A stretch of 64,000 nt of DNA from Lonicera japonica (taxonomy: Eukaryota > Streptophyta > Magnoliopsida > Dipsacales > Caprifoliaceae): positions 50,573,309 to 50,637,308 of the forward strand of contig CM038467.1 in assembly GCA_021464415.1 (NCBI GenBank), written 5' to 3'. Each line of letters opens with the position of its first letter. The first letter of the stretch is position 1. The position numbers and the translations under genes were made by a program. Of this stretch, positions 11,604 through 23,624 are shown piece by piece. The notes under the pieces are model-generated. The model was not told where the DNA came from. It was given only the letters and a program-made list of their open reading frames with translations, and ran no database searches.

Positions 11604-13128
11604 TACTCAAGCATAATTAATCAACTAAAAATTTGGTTGCATTAAAAAGGCTGTTGGTCGGATTTCAACCCTAGAGGGGGGGGGGTGAATAAGGTTTTTA
11701 AAACTTGATGAGGAATTTAAAAACTTTTCTAAAAATGTTTGAGTAAAACAAATTTACATAAAAAATTATCAAGGAATGCAATTGTGAGAATCCGCAAATG
11801 CGACCCCCGGGTCTCGTCCCCGTTCGTTGGGCGTCTTGAAACGTCAGAAAGGATCATGTCGTTCCATTTGTTTGGAGTTATTTTGATAATTCATATCGGG
11901 TGTCCATCTGTCCTGTTTCTAGGTTCAAGAGGATTCATTCAGAGTCGCCAGTACGTTTTACGAGAAAACGGACAAAAAGGGTTGTGTAAAGGGAAAGGCT
12001 ACAGATAAGCCTTTCTTTACACGTTTGTCTGCGAAACCAGGATTCTATAGGGTTCGGGAACTATATTACGGTTTGGGAAGGTGTTAAGCACCCATTCCGC
12101 CCTTTCGGTCTCTAGTGGACTTATATGTTTATTCTATGTTGAAAAACTTGGGTGCTTTTACTGACAGTCTACTACCTTTTGAATAAAGACCCTAATTTTT
12201 AGGGAAAGCGGGAAAGGGTATGAAAAGCCTTTGTGTTCCGAGATCCGATGTTTTATTTTGAAAGATGTAAATACAAGTGACAAAAGTTGTATTTATTTTA
12301 AAGAGAGTCTCCCGTATTATTTCTCAGATAATGACAGTTTTCTCGAGTTGCCTTCTTTTGTAAAAGCTCGGATCTTGTATCGGGACTAATTTAATATGGA
12401 ATCATGACTCTTGAGAGGAGAGTTATCAAACACGTCACAGTCTATAGAGAAGACATGATATGTTGATTTTAATTCCTAGATAAGTCTTATCAATCCGGGT
12501 TTTGAAAACAGAATTTTATCCGGATTTTAATTCCTACATACTTACTCTTCTGGTTTTGTAAATAGTTTTATCAGGGTCTTTTATTTTGAAGGCGGCAGAC
12601 TGTTTATAACTTGGCAATAAGTTTATTCAAATAAAACGTGGACAAAACAACAGAAATAAAACAAGTACACAGATAAACCTGATTTTCGGGCGCATTAGGA
12701 ATCTAACACAACCCTGTTGCCACTTCGCTTACTAGAACGCGGGGTGCGGGGCAGCACCCCGTTAGAAAAATTGAGTTTTAAACAAGTCTACAATACAACT
12801 AATATATAGATATCTTATAAAATTACTAGAAGAGACTTTATTTACCTTCCCGACGAGAATAATAATAAGAAAGAAAATATGATACGGCAGAGATATCTCC
12901 GGCGATAATAATCTTCTCCTTCTTCAGATATTTCCGAGAGTTCGATTCCCGATACCGGACACGTCTAGTGTCGAGAATAGATTCGACTCTTCATAAATAA
13001 GACGATAATCGAAAATGCTTGTTGCTATTTTCTGCACTAAAACTGCTATTTTTTCTCTCTGTTTTCGAGTGTTTTTGGCTCTGATTTTGCTCCAATGTTG
13101 CTGTCTAGAACCCATGGGGGTGCTGGCC

Positions 13129-13136
13129 TATTTATA
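13129..13136 (-). promoter_or_regulatory. TATA box of LTR C
   Basis: TATAAATA on the minus strand is followed by GG, in the same context as in LTRs F (34027) and I (48444). Confidence 0.7.
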
Positions 13137-13151
13137 GTGACGAAAGGGCAT

Positions 13152-13484
13152 ATGTCGCGCGACATTTGGTAGTATGTCGCGCGACATGTCCCTGGAAAGT
13201 GGGTATGTCGCGCGACATTTGGCAATATGTCGTGCGACAATCTTGACTGTCGCGCGACATTTACTTTAATGATGATTCTGACTCACTGCTGAGTTAGAAA
13301 GTGGAGTGGTGGGGTGTTTGTCGCGCGACATGTCCCTGGAGAGGGAGAATGTCGCGCGACATACTACTTTAATGATGATTCTGACTCACTGTTGAGTCAG
13401 AAAGTGGAGTGGTGGGGTGTTTGTCGCGCGACATGTCCCTGGAAAGGGGACTATCGCGCGACATATTGGATTGTCTCGCGACAT
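13152..13484. repeat. Array of ten TGTCGCGCGACA palindromes
   Basis: The perfect 14-base ATGTCGCGCGACAT is at 13152, 13174 and 13205. Shorter or one-base variants are near 13227, 13248, 13319, 13347, 13422, 13452 and 13473. Part of the array is a ~104-base tandem duplication (CTTTAATGATGATTCTGACTC recurs at 13264 and 13368). It is strikingly CpG-rich compared with its surroundings. Confidence 0.95.
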
Positions 13485-14327
13485 TTCACTTTAAAACATG
13501 TTTGTTTGGCCAACAAACTCTTATGGGGCAGTTCTGGGTGTTCGGGTGAGTTTCGGACTCAAAAGCAGTACTTTCGAAGGTCGTTAGGGTTCTTGCGGGG
13601 GTCACGGATCGGGGTGTCTACAGCAATCAAATAAACAATATAATCAAGATAATAAGCAATCTCAAGCAAACAATAATGTAGCAAATAAATAAAGAGATTG
13701 AGTTAGAAAGATTGAACCGATATGAAGTCCAAGACTTTTTGTCCTCACAGTTTTGGTTTACCAAATCATAATCCGCGCTCAGTTAGTTCCCCGAGAATTT
13801 CCACTAATTCCAATCTCCTTCCGGGTGAAGATCAAACCACTACAAGTGTATTCTTCTCATACACTCTACAAGTGTTGCTATAGCACAACACTCTCACAAG
13901 ATACCCTCTTGCTAACCTTGTGAAATTTACCTTTCACAAATTCTAAACAAGAATTTACCTTCTTGTTTTTCCTATGAGATTTACCTCTCACAAATGAATT
14001 CTAATTGTTTGGTAATTCACACCAATTTACAATAACTCTCACAAGTGTGTAAAGAATACAATTTGAAGCTCACACGAGAGTTATCCTATCTGATCAAGAT
14101 GATATAGCTCAAATGATAATGATTGATCAAAAACAATTTCTTGAATCTTTTGATATTGAAGATAGATGAAGTATAGAGTATGAGAGTGATTCAAGGTGTT
14201 CAAAATGTGTCTTAGATAGTGTACATATAGTCCCAAAAGTGATATAGCCGTTCTAGAGATTCGGTAGAAGTTTGGTACCAAAAATAGTAAAAAAACAAAA
14301 ATCCAACAGCTATATTCTGAAGCATCA

Positions 14328-14375
14328 GTCGACTAACCAAAACTATCAGTCGACTGATGGACCCTTAGTCGACTG
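14328..14375. repeat. Palindrome cluster in LTR B
   Basis: AGTCGACT occurs at 14328-14335, 14349-14356 and 14368-14375. The middle copy extends to the perfect 14-base palindrome ATCAGTCGACTGAT (14346-14359). Confidence 0.95.
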
Positions 14376-15058
14376 ATGGACCCTGCTGCCCAACAGGCCA
14401 AAAGGCCAAAAATCCCAATTTTTGCACTTTTGCATATAAGCTCCAAAATCAATTCTAATGCTTTGGGGATTTCAAAAATAAGTTTCTAAGACACCTATTT
14501 TTGGAAAAACTCAAAATATGATCATTTGAATTTAATATGAATTTATTTCAAAACCGATTTTTACTATAATGATGTTTTGAAATGATTTTGATTCAAACTT
14601 GGTTTTGATCAATCTAAGAATGATGCATGAACATGTTTGAACTATATAATCAATCAATTAAAACACTTTACATTAATCCTAAGCAAACACTCAATTACCG
14701 AATAGGTGAGTTTTCGAATGCTTCGATTTGTTTCTTCAAATTGATTCTTCCGTGAGGCTTTTCCCTTGAATTTTGGCATATGATCCTTGATCTTTTGTAC
14801 TTCATGAAATGCATTGATAGCATGTGAGTGATGAATTTGATCTTCTTGCTAGTCCAATGCCTCGTTGACTTGATCGGATATTGATTGAACGATCCTTGTC
14901 AAACTTCCTTCGAGCAATCATGTTATTCTTGATTTTCTAAATAAGAAAGCTATAATCTTAAATCAAGAACATGTTAAATTACACATGATTGATTTATTGT
15001 TATTATCAAAATAAGATTAAGACCTACAAGGTCAACAAAGGCTATAAATTTGGTTTGA

Positions 15059-15240
15059 TGTTGTAGGAATAACTCACTCAGGTCTTTCATTAGATAACCT
15101 TTTAAATAGGGCATGAATATAGGGGTAAATAGGGTTTACAAGGAAGCTCAATATGGCTCATAATACATAATTTACATAGTAAAATCCCTAATACATATTC
15201 TATCTAGACAGTAGCATACTCTGTGTAATTTCCTTTAACA
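15059..15240 (-). repeat. Copia-2 3' LTR
   Basis: 182 bp, TGTTGTAGG...CCTTTAACA on the plus strand. It is the 3' LTR because the polypurine tract abuts its inner edge. Confidence 0.92.
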
Positions 15241-15279
15241 CTCCCCCTTGTGCTGAGTCGGAGATAGAATGGTACATGT

Positions 15280-15700
15280 ATTGTTGTCTCATTAAAACAT
15301 TGTCAAGTAATAAAAACCCTGTGGGAAAAAATAAGCTTAATCGAAGGGAAAAGAGTACAACATTATAACAATCATGTTAGACTTCCTCTGTTGAGTCTAT
15401 ACTTTCATTTGATCCTTACTTCGATCAATAGAGTTTGCACGTATCGTTACCTCATTAAAAACCTTACCAAGTAACAAAAACCTAGTGGGAAAAATAAACC
15501 TTGGTTTGAGGAAAAGAGTATAACGTAATATCGTGTGGATGTTGGACTCACCCTCAAGTCTACACTTTCCCCTGATGTTTACATTAATCAAGGAATTTGA
15601 AAAGATTATGTATGTATCGTTGCTTTGTTAAAAACCTTGCCAAGTAACAAAACCCAGTAGAAAAAATAAACCTTGGTCTAAGAAAAAGAGTACAACATAG
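15280..15700 (-). repeat. Triplicated motif next to the Copia-2 polypurine tract
   Basis: Three degenerate ~170-base units with TTAAAAACCTT...CAAGTAACAAAA...AAAATAA...AAAGAGTA, collinear with 4240-4665 in Copia-1. Confidence 0.75.
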
Positions 15701-15849
15701 GTGTGAAAGTTCCATCAAATTTCACATTTTCCATTGATCATTACTTTGATCATAGGAATTGGGAAGGTCTAAACACCTCTATGTTTTTCACATGCTTTTC
15801 AAATATGATCTTGGGCAAATACTTGGTGAACTAGTTTGCCGTATTCTCC

Positions 15850-16334
15850 TTACAACTTGTTGCTGCTAATTATGAATTTTTTTGGAAATATGTGTTTTGT
15901 ACTATCACCCTTGATATAACATAGCTTCATTTGTTCGATGCAAGCTGCATTGCCTTCATAAATGCAAGTAGGCTCTTCAGTGATCGAACTTAAACTACTA
16001 GTCCCTTGAATATGTGTAATGATAGCCCTTAACCATATACACTCACGAATCACCTCATATAGAGCGATGATCTCAGAGTGGTTCGAGGAGGTAGCCCAAG
16101 GGTTTTCTTGGTTGATCTCCAAGATATTTTTGTATTCCCAGTAGTGAATACATAACCAGTTTGGGAATGACCTTTATATGGGTCAGAGAGGTATCCTGCA
16201 TCAGCAAAACCAACCAAAATATCATTTAGGGTTTTAATATAGGGGCTAGCGTTTTCAACATCAACATTTGCTTTAGAAATTGTCGTGTCATCTACAATTC
16301 GCTTTGCCTCTCTGTAGGGAAAGAACAGTCCCAA
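15850..16334 (-). pseudogene. Copia-2 RNase H remnant
   Basis: The minus-strand reading starts with a GFADAGYLSDPYKGHSQTGY stretch, then ISWRSTKKT. After a frameshift come SSNHSEIIALYE, CIWLRAII, PTCIYEGNAACI and IKGDSTKHI. This is the typical order of Copia RNase H. The canonical DNAAC motif has changed to GNAAC, so a catalytic aspartate appears lost. Confidence 0.9.
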
Positions 16335-16599
16335 GTCAATTGTTCCTTTGAGATATCAAAAAATATTTTGATACCATTCCAGTGACACTGCATTGGCATT
16401 GAGCTAAATCTAGCTAACAAGTTCAATAAGAAAGTTATGTTTGGTTGAGTATACTATGTTAAGTGCAATAATGCGCATATTGCATATAGGAAATTTCATC
16501 TCCCAACTCATCTTCATAATCCTACTTTGTACGAAATGGATCTTTCATTTGATCCAAACTTCGACTGACCATGGGAGTGCTAGTAGAATGCGTTTTGTC

Positions 16600-17100
16600 T
16601 AGGTTAAGTTGCCTGATTATCTTTTGGACGTACACAAACTAGTGGATTATTATTCCACAAGCTCGATATTCTAGATTAAGATCTAAACAAAATTCGATCT
16701 TTTCCAAGATTCTTTATCTCAAATTTGGATTTCAAGTGGCTTGCGGTTTCTCTTAATTCATCAAGAGTGCCTATATGTTTATATCATTAACATATACAAC
16801 TACAATTATAAATCCGGAACTTGTTTTCTTTATGAATACGCAGGGACATAATTCATTGTTCGTAATCCCTTCTCAATTCAGTAGTCATTTAGACAAGTAT
16901 ACCACGTTCGTCCGAATTGCTTCGTAAAGTGAGCATTTCAACCGAATTACAAATGCACTCCATTGTTTAGAGTCACTTGACTTGGGTAATGTAAGGCCAT
17001 CAGGCACTTTCATATATATATATATATATATCTAATTTAAGATCCCTATTGAGATACGCATTAACCACATCAATGAACTGCATTTTTAGTCCTTCGAAAA
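16600..17100 (-). pseudogene. Copia-2 reverse transcriptase remnant
   Basis: It is collinear with the Copia-1 RT. At the active site the plus strand reads GTTTATATCATTAACATATAC (16777-16797), so the minus-strand YVDD motif has become YVND. Multiple frame breaks are present. Confidence 0.82.
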
Positions 17101-17614
17101 CTACTAAGCTAACTAAGTAGCAAGATGTTATAACATTTAAGCAATTCTAGAGCATCTGCGGGAAACCTTGCGCCACAAGGTGAGCCTTTTATTTCAAAAC
17201 TTCTTTTTCTCATTTACGGTTTATGGCAAATAATTGTTTATGTCCTACAGGCTTTACACTTGGCGCGGTTAGCACTACTGAACCAAATACCTGTCTTTTT
17301 TCCAGAAAATATAATTCTATCTGGATTGCTTATTTCTATTTAGGCCAATTTTAACCTTTATTGACATTTTACAATAGAGCGAGGTTCGACATCATTGTGC
17401 TCTTTGATTCCTTGAGCAACATTTTATCATTAATGCATATGAAGAATCTTTCCATTAATTCATGTGCCCTCTCTTAACCCATTGAGATTTATTCTCTAGA
17501 ATCATTTATAACTTTAGGGCGTCCCCCGGTATTGATTTCATGGACATAAGTATAATCAGAGATAATCTCATGAAATGGGTTTTTACATTAATGATTAATT
17601 GATAGATTTGTGCC

Positions 17615-18160
17615 TTACTCCACCTCTTCTTTTGTGTGAGTATTTATCGAACTAAGTGGCCTCTCTCTCTTCCTTCGGGGAGCCACGGCCTCAACCACAT
17701 CTCCACTAAGTGTGGTTGCAGCGTCTCTTTTTGCGACACTGTGCCCCTTTTTCGGGACTTCCAACCTTACAGGCATATTGCAACTGGTATGTTTGATCTT
17801 GTCACTTTTCAATATCAGTAAATCCATCAGGCATCGAGTTTGTTACATTTTAAAGATCGATTATTCTTTTTCAATTCACTGTACATTGTGATGTATGTGG
17901 GGATCAAGATGAGACATAGTGGAGATCACGACAATTCTTGTCGTTCCCTTGGAAATTTCTTTTCCTATCTCCTCCTAACGGCGGGAAGACTGTCTCATCA
18001 AAGTGACAATTCGCAATTTTTAGCGGTAAAGAGATCGCCTGAGAAGTATTCTAAATGGCGGATTATCATTGAGGATTCGTATCCAACGTTAATACTTAAT
18101 TGTCTCAACATGCCCAATTTAGTACGTTGTGATGGCACAATCGGCACATATGCATAAAAT
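17615..18160 (-). pseudogene. Copia-2 integrase C-terminal region and integrase-RT linker
   Basis: The minus-strand frame 17827-17615 reads a VAKRDAATTLSGDVVEAVAP segment and then RRKRERPLSS, a recognisable Copia linker. Upstream (18160-17830) lies a decayed segment equivalent to the FPPLGG region seen in Copia-3 at 31260. Confidence 0.82.
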
Positions 18161-18860
18161 ATCAGCTAATATTCAGTTACTAACTGGTATGCATATAATA
18201 ACTATCTAATACATGGGCCTTGAAACAATTAAGTAAAGCTGGGTGCAATATTGCATAAACTCCAAGCATATATAAGCAATATGGTGTGCATAACCAATAC
18301 CCTATCTACCATCTATATCCTTTTGATGGTTACTTTTGTGAGACCTTTTTGCGTATGCACTTGGAGAACAAGATTCTTTACTTCAATTTTATGCAATAAT
18401 CATCAGATACTTTTGATGTAAACTCTCTAGCTTTTATTGAGTCTCATAGACATGATACAATAATCAAGGTGGTGAGCCCTTAAGCGTTTAATATGTGCTA
18501 GGTTTGTAAATGCAGTATTTCTTATAGACAATTATTCGACGTGTGACCAGAATGTCGAATTATCCATCAGATCCATAAAGTACTTTCAATGGTTCCATAT
18601 TCTGGTTGGATTAGTCCATAAATATATCATTATATTCTTTGTAAGAATGGAATATTTCATTTTGTGTCTTTAGCATATGAATGTCTCAATTCTATTTTTT
18701 TTCTGAAGAGCAGGTTTTGAAAAATAGGATGTCGTTCCTTTGACATGGTCAATGAGGCATAATGGGAAGGGGATATTGCTTCCAGTACTTCAAAAATCAA
18801 GGATTACTTTTGAGCATTATTCGTATCAACACGTTGCAATGTGTTGGGTTTTTGCCCTAT

Positions 18861-19046
18861 TTATTTGTCACTCAAAATAGAGGATGTCCGTGTAGGTACT
18901 TTAATACATGGATCATCATGACCAGGGTGCACTAGAAAAGCATGCCAAAGTCTGTATGAGTTAGTGTCCCATAGTACATTGTTGGTAACATTATATAATT
19001 TGACAATCCTTATCATAGTGTGGTACATTCCACTAGAATGACTCAT
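18861..19046 (-). pseudogene. Copia-2 GAG-pre-integrase domain remnant
   Basis: The minus-strand translation has SSGMYHTMIR, YNVTNNVLWDT and LWHAFLVHPGHD. This corresponds to the conserved LWHxRLGHPG zinc-binding region before Copia integrase. The expected glycine in LGH is changed to valine. Confidence 0.85.
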
Positions 19047-19699
19047 AAGTTTCTCTAAAATGCGTTTCTTTGCACTTTTGTTTAGAGGTAAAATAAATAT
19101 ATTTTTGTTCCATTCTTACATTTGATTTTTATATGATTACTGTTGGTACAAATATCATTAACAAAGTTCGGGTCGCTCTGGGTGTATATAGAGCGTATGT
19201 GGCTTTAAACAACATTTTAGTAATAAAATGGTTGAGCAGTTCTTCGCTTTTATGGTGATTTAATCACCATAGTCACATAGTTATTATAGGTTATTAATTG
19301 CCTATTTCGCTGAATGGTTATGGTGTTCCCACTATCAACCAATTTATCCTCGATTCATTTTTACAATAATGAAATCGAGTATAAACTCTGAACTATATAG
19401 TAATAAAACGAACAAATTCAATTACTTTATAATAAAATTTGAAGAAAACTAACTATAATTAATCCAATATCTTGTTTAAAAATCTAATCCATCAAATAAT
19501 CTTGAAGAGAAAATCATAATCTAACTAAAAATTAGGCAGTATGACTGTTCAACTATCTCGGAAAAATAAAATGAGCAAGGCAGATCAGTCAAAATTGGGT
19601 GCATCTATTGACTGAGCAAAGTCCTTCTTGCCACTAAAGTGTACGATTGTGAAACTAACATCAGCGTCATTATCTTTGTTTTTCCTAAAATGAGATTCT

Positions 19700-20160
19700 T
19701 GTTCTTACGACTCTCGATATCTCTTGTAACTGGCTAATACTTTAGCTCTTTCATTGCAGTTCTTATACCAGTGCTCAACAACATTTCTTCGCCATACTTT
19801 GGAAGAGCCTCCATGACCCGTACCATGACTCCCACATCCCTTTTCACGTTGTGCATTATTTTCCATGAGGGGTGTGGTTAGCACAGTCAGTCCCCCTTTA
19901 CATTGGATTTCTTTCCACCATTGACCTTGCCATAATTGGCTTTGAGAAATTTCTTTATCCCTACAGGTGTAGTAATATTGCTCAAAAGAACAACAATTTT
20001 GGTTATACTGGTTCATTAGTATAAGAGCTGAAATAAGGAAGGTGAAAAAGTTAAGACGTGCTTTTAGCGCAATGTATCTTTGTTGAAATTATTTTTCTAG
20101 CAAACGAATTTCATCACACTGCGTTGTCATATACGGGAGAATAGTGTCATGGATATTTCC
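19700..20160 (-). pseudogene. Copia-2 gag C-terminal remnant
   Basis: The minus-strand reading has a Gly/Arg/His-rich stretch (SHGTGHGGSSKVWRRN) with scattered Cys and His, in the position of the gag nucleocapsid region. Frameshifts prevent a clean zinc knuckle. Identification rests mainly on position. Confidence 0.5.
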
Positions 20161-20239
20161 AAGACGTCCCTTTTTTCACAATTCTTTGTGAGTTATCAAC
20201 TAAAGATATCCTCAACATAAGTCGGGATTTACATGTCGC

Positions 20240-21985
20240 TGATAAACGCTTAATATTGTCATTCATTTGCTCATTTTCGGAGTTGTTTGACGCGTTTATT
20301 TCTTTAAAACTACTCGGTTTGCCAACTTATTTCGCGATTAGTCTCGTAGCACTTTTGTATTTAACAATGCTTGGAAAGGCATATTTTTATGTTTATTTTG
20401 GTGTCTTTAGATTTCAAGAAATATTGTATTTAATACAATATTAGAATTTTCCATGGACAAAAAGGATTCAAGAAAGAGAAAGTCTCCATGTGATTAAAGA
20501 GCATCCAAGAAAGAAAGTCTCCATGTCCATGTGATTAAAGAAAGAAAGTAGAATTCTCCATGTGACCAAAGAGCATCCAAGAAAGTGGAATTCTCCACCA
20601 AAAATAAACAATAAAAATAAAAATAAAAAGCATTGTTTATTATTTTAGCATCCAACACAACTCTCCTATTTATAGTCTTCATTGTTGTGTTGGAGAGAAG
20701 ACTTTTATTTTACTTGTCATTTCTCAATTTATAGAGAGTTTGTAATAATTATTTTTCTAGAGAGAGAAATGGAGTTCACTTTTATAATTCTTGTCTCTAC
20801 ATTTATTATAGAGTAATTTCTTTGCTAAGGCTAAAAGATGAAGTTTGCAATGCATTAATTATGTAAGTTCAATTCTCATTCCTTTGTTAGTATTGTTAAA
20901 TACTTTTTGAATCCTTCATCTTCTCCATTTTTTCAACCATTCATAAGCTAGTAAAATAATTTTCATATGATGATTTGACTTTGTATGCCTTGTATACATA
21001 GATCTCAAGCATTAATGAGGAGATGATACACTTGTGTATTTCTTACTAGCCTATGTCCATTCTTTCTTTGAATGAGATACTTTTCATTGCCAAGCATGAT
21101 TAGTCTTTGATATTCATGGAAACACCATAAATTTGAGATTTTAATCTTTAAATACTTTAATGATATGTTGAGTGCTTTCTACACTTTATGTGATTTTGAG
21201 ACTCGTCATTTTCTTAGTTAAAGTGTTGCCAAAGAGGATCTTTTAAATTTATGTCATAAACAACTTCATTAATCATTTTAAGGATTCAATTTATATTTAT
21301 CAAATAAGTCTATATAGGACGGTTTGACCTCCACCTAGACCTCCCAATCTTAGACAAATGAAATGTTATGATTTATCGAGCTAAACTCTTTGTAGTTGGC
21401 CATTTTCATAATCAAGTCATTTGCCTAGGGGAAACTAACAATGAGTTCTTAAATGCCTAGTTTAAATTTATGCCTTTTATTTTTGTGTATTTTAAGTTTG
21501 AATCTTGGTTGATATTATGTGGGAATGGGTTGCACTTGCTTCACACCCTTTGTCACAAGATAAAAATGAGAGATACACTTGTGTTGATATTTGCTTACAT
21601 CCTTTCTTTATACGGCATTTATATGGGAATGGGTTGCTTTTGCTCCATACCCTTTTGCTTAAAAATGGGTAAAATATTCAACACTTAGGAATTGCATTGA
21701 GAACTTTGAATGAGATTGATTTTACTTAACTTTGCAAAACAAATGAATTCTATAATGCCTTAACCTTTTCTCATCTATTGTTACATCATTTTAATTTTTA
21801 TTGCAAGACTTTAAAAATCAACAACTAAAATCAACCAATTAAATTCTCTTAACAAAGCCTTGGACTCGTAATCACCACATCGTCTTTTCGACTATCCTTG
21901 TGGTTCGACACTTGGACTTACCAAGTATTATAACTTGACAATCTGCACTTGGGTACCTAAGCACGGAAGTATTTCCGGCGCGTCA
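20240..21985 (+). mobile_element. Solo LTR D (1746 bp), TSD GTCGC, nested in Copia-2
   Basis: It runs from TGATAAACGCTTAATATTG to TTTCCGGCGCGTCA, flanked by GTCGC at 20235-20239 and 21986-21990. The terminal block (GTGGTTCGACACTTGG, AACTTGACAATCTGCACTTG) resembles the LTR end of Athila/Tat-type Gypsy elements; this is from family knowledge. Imperfect tandem units rich in AAGAAAG and TCCATGTG fill 20450-20610, just before a TATTTATAG motif near 20667. Confidence 0.88.
20450..20610 (+). repeat. Tandem repeats in U3 of LTR D
   Basis: Units containing TCCATGTG, AAAGAGCATCCAAGAAAG and GAATTCTCCA recur three times at ~45-60 base spacing. Confidence 0.8.
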
Positions 21986-22829
21986 GTCGCCTAAGAAATA
22001 TCAAGGTACTTACTTTTATCTTGTCAAACGGTTCTTTGTCTGTTGTGTGTTTGGGGGTTTCACTTGTGACAAAACTGTTCTTTTGCCATAAAAGAAAATA
22101 CTATATTAGAATACCTACTTATGGTACTCAAGTGCTTCTGAGTCCAATATATTAAACTTGGGTCAGACATCTTGATATACAAGAGACGTAATTATGAGTC
22201 CATCCATGATAATTTATTTTCCATGATTGTGAATTAGATTTCAAAACTAGATTGGTATTGTCACATACATTTTTCGATGATATATATGAAATACTTTATG
22301 TAACAATAATGCACACGAGTTTTCATTATCATGACAACTTTCAATTTTATGACATACTAAATAAAATAATTAACAATATGAGTAATTATGAGAAACACAA
22401 TTATATAAGTAATATTCAAATTTTCTTAGCATATTGATTTACCACAATTATAGCAATTATAAATTTAATTAATCCATCTCCAAAAAAATTATACATATAT
22501 AATTATATCCTTGACCTTAGAAAAAATAATCTAACCTAGCATGCTTGTAATTAAAGAATACATAAATTAATAAATTAATTACTTATTAGGGCACGCGCAA
22601 ATAAATTAAAAGAAATAATTTTAAATTAATTATAATAGTGCGCAAAGCAAGCAAATATTAATTAATCAGTAGAAGATAAAGAAAACAAGAGAAGCTCGGC
22701 AAGAAGAAGAGAAAAAAAATAGAGAAAAACCACATGTGGTTGCGTTCTCAAGAAACGGGTACATAAAGAAGAGATAAAAAATAACTTGCGGCTGCTTCTC
22801 CAAAAAATAAAATAAAATCAGCTCCTCCA

Positions 22830-22840
22830 TATATATATAC

Positions 22841-22872
<32 letters not shown>
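22830..22872. repeat. (TA)n microsatellite
   Basis: An alternating TA tract in the Copia-2 leader region. Frames across it are not genes. Confidence 0.9.
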
Positions 22873-22877
<5 letters not shown>

Positions 22878-23439
22878 AATCAATCCGCAATTCATCAAAT
22901 TCACAAAACATAAACTTTTACTAGCCAACCCAATCCATCAAACACACTTTTTTCAAATCAAAGCAAATTGTTTTTAATGTATTAACAATAAGGCAAGAGT
23001 CCTTATATTGTAGTTAATTATAATCGCCAAGTACATGGCACACTAATCGAAGTTCTAGATGCTTTTCACTTAGAAGATTTACATCATCAATTAGGAACTA
23101 ATTTTATTAATTCCATCGGGGTAATAAAATTACATAAAAGTCAATTAATTAGTGGGCTCATAAGAGGAAGGACTTGGGACTCATTTATATCTGCCGATGC
23201 AAAAAATAATAATTTCTCAGATTATGAAGTTTAACAATCCACACATTCAGGCAACGAGCCAATTAATTAATTCTATAATATTTTATAACATAAGATAGAT
23301 ATGAGTACTTTGATTAAGTATGTATACCACATTTTTTCCTGAAGGTTGAGCGACGAGAGATGAGTCTAGTGGTGATGGCGGTCGGCAGCTAGATTTTTCT
23401 TAGGGTTAAGGTTTATTAGCTCTGAATGTGCTGATAACG

Positions 23440-23619
23440 TGTTGTAGGAATAACTCACTCAGATCTTTCATTAGATAACTCTTTAATAGGGAATGAATAC
23501 AGGGGTAAATAGGATTGACAAGGAAGCTCATTATAGCCCATAATACATAATTTACATAGTAAAATCCCTAATACATAACCTATCTAGACGGTAGCACACT
23601 GTGTAATTTCCTTTTAACA
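23440..23619 (-). repeat. Copia-2 5' LTR
   Basis: 180 bp ending CTTTTAACA next to the TTTGA duplication. On the minus strand it is followed by CGTTATCAGCAC, the expected primer-binding position and shared with Copia-3 (CGTTATCAGTACG). The matching tRNA could not be assigned by eye. Confidence 0.9.
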
Positions 23620-23624
23620 TTTGA

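Larger units (their letters stand above)
11783..13622 (-). mobile_element. Solo LTR C (1840 bp), TSD GCAAT, nested in LTR B
   Basis: On the minus strand it runs from TGTAGACACCCCGATCC (13622 side) to GGATTCTCACA (11783 side), flanked by GCAAT at 11778-11782 and 13623-13627. It is homologous to solo LTRs F and I: similar start TGTGAACACYCCAATCC, the block GACCGAAAGGGCG...CTAACACCTTCCCAA...AGTTCCCGAACCCTA, and end TTCTCACA. TATAAATAGG on the minus strand (13129-13136) marks the likely promoter. Ten copies of a TGTCGCGCGACA palindrome sit directly upstream of it. The family is probably Gypsy (Tat/Ogre-like), inferred from the conserved block. Confidence 0.92.
11652..15037 (-). mobile_element. 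Solo LTR B, TSD AAGGC, containing nested solo LTR C
   Basis: On the minus strand it begins TGTTGACCTTGTAGGTC (15037 side) and ends GAAATCCGACCAACA (11652 side). AAGGC flanks it at 11647-11651 and 15038-15042. Without the nested LTR it is about 1.54 kb. It is homologous to solo LTR G: shared start, shared end, and GTTTGATTTTCACCCG-like and CTCTAACTCA blocks. The end sequence resembles LTRs of SIRE/Angela-type Copia elements; the lineage is an inference. Palindromes with an AGTCGACT core lie at 14328-14375. Confidence 0.9.
15059..23619 (-). mobile_element. Copia-2: complete but decayed Ty1/Copia element, TSD TTTGA
   Basis: The LTRs are at 15059-15240 and 23440-23619, differing at roughly 8-10% of sites by eye. 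TTTGA flanks them at 15054-15058 and 23620-23624. The polypurine tract complement CTCCCCCTT follows the left LTR, so transcription runs right to left. Coding remnants on the minus strand, in Copia order, are gag (about 20160-19700), pre-integrase (19046-18861), integrase end and linker (18160-17615), RT (17100-16600) and RNase H (16334-15850). Stops and frameshifts are throughout. Solo LTR D sits in the gag/leader region. Confidence 0.93.

Noticed and set aside
11739..12008. 89-codon plus-strand frame
   Set aside because: It crosses the boundary of solo LTR C and reads LTR sequence backwards. No motif.
13152..13484. CRISPR-like array of regular repeats
   Set aside because: The repeats are palindromes with irregular spacing inside a plant LTR with TATA box and TSD. 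There are no Cas genes, and CRISPR is not expected in a plant nucleus.
13314..13634. 106-codon plus-strand frame with repeated CRATCPWKGD-like units
   Set aside because: It is created by the palindrome repeat and runs antisense across the end of LTR C and its TSD.
20288..21985. Alternative left boundary of solo LTR D at TGACGCG, forming an inverted terminus with CGCGTCA
   Set aside because: No TSD fits. Starting at 20240 gives a perfect GTCGC duplication.
23425..23440. Assigning a tRNA primer to Copia-2 and Copia-3 (CGTTATCAGYACG)
   Set aside because: The sequence is in the right place and shared, but it does not match the methionine-tRNA end well. A tRNA search is needed.
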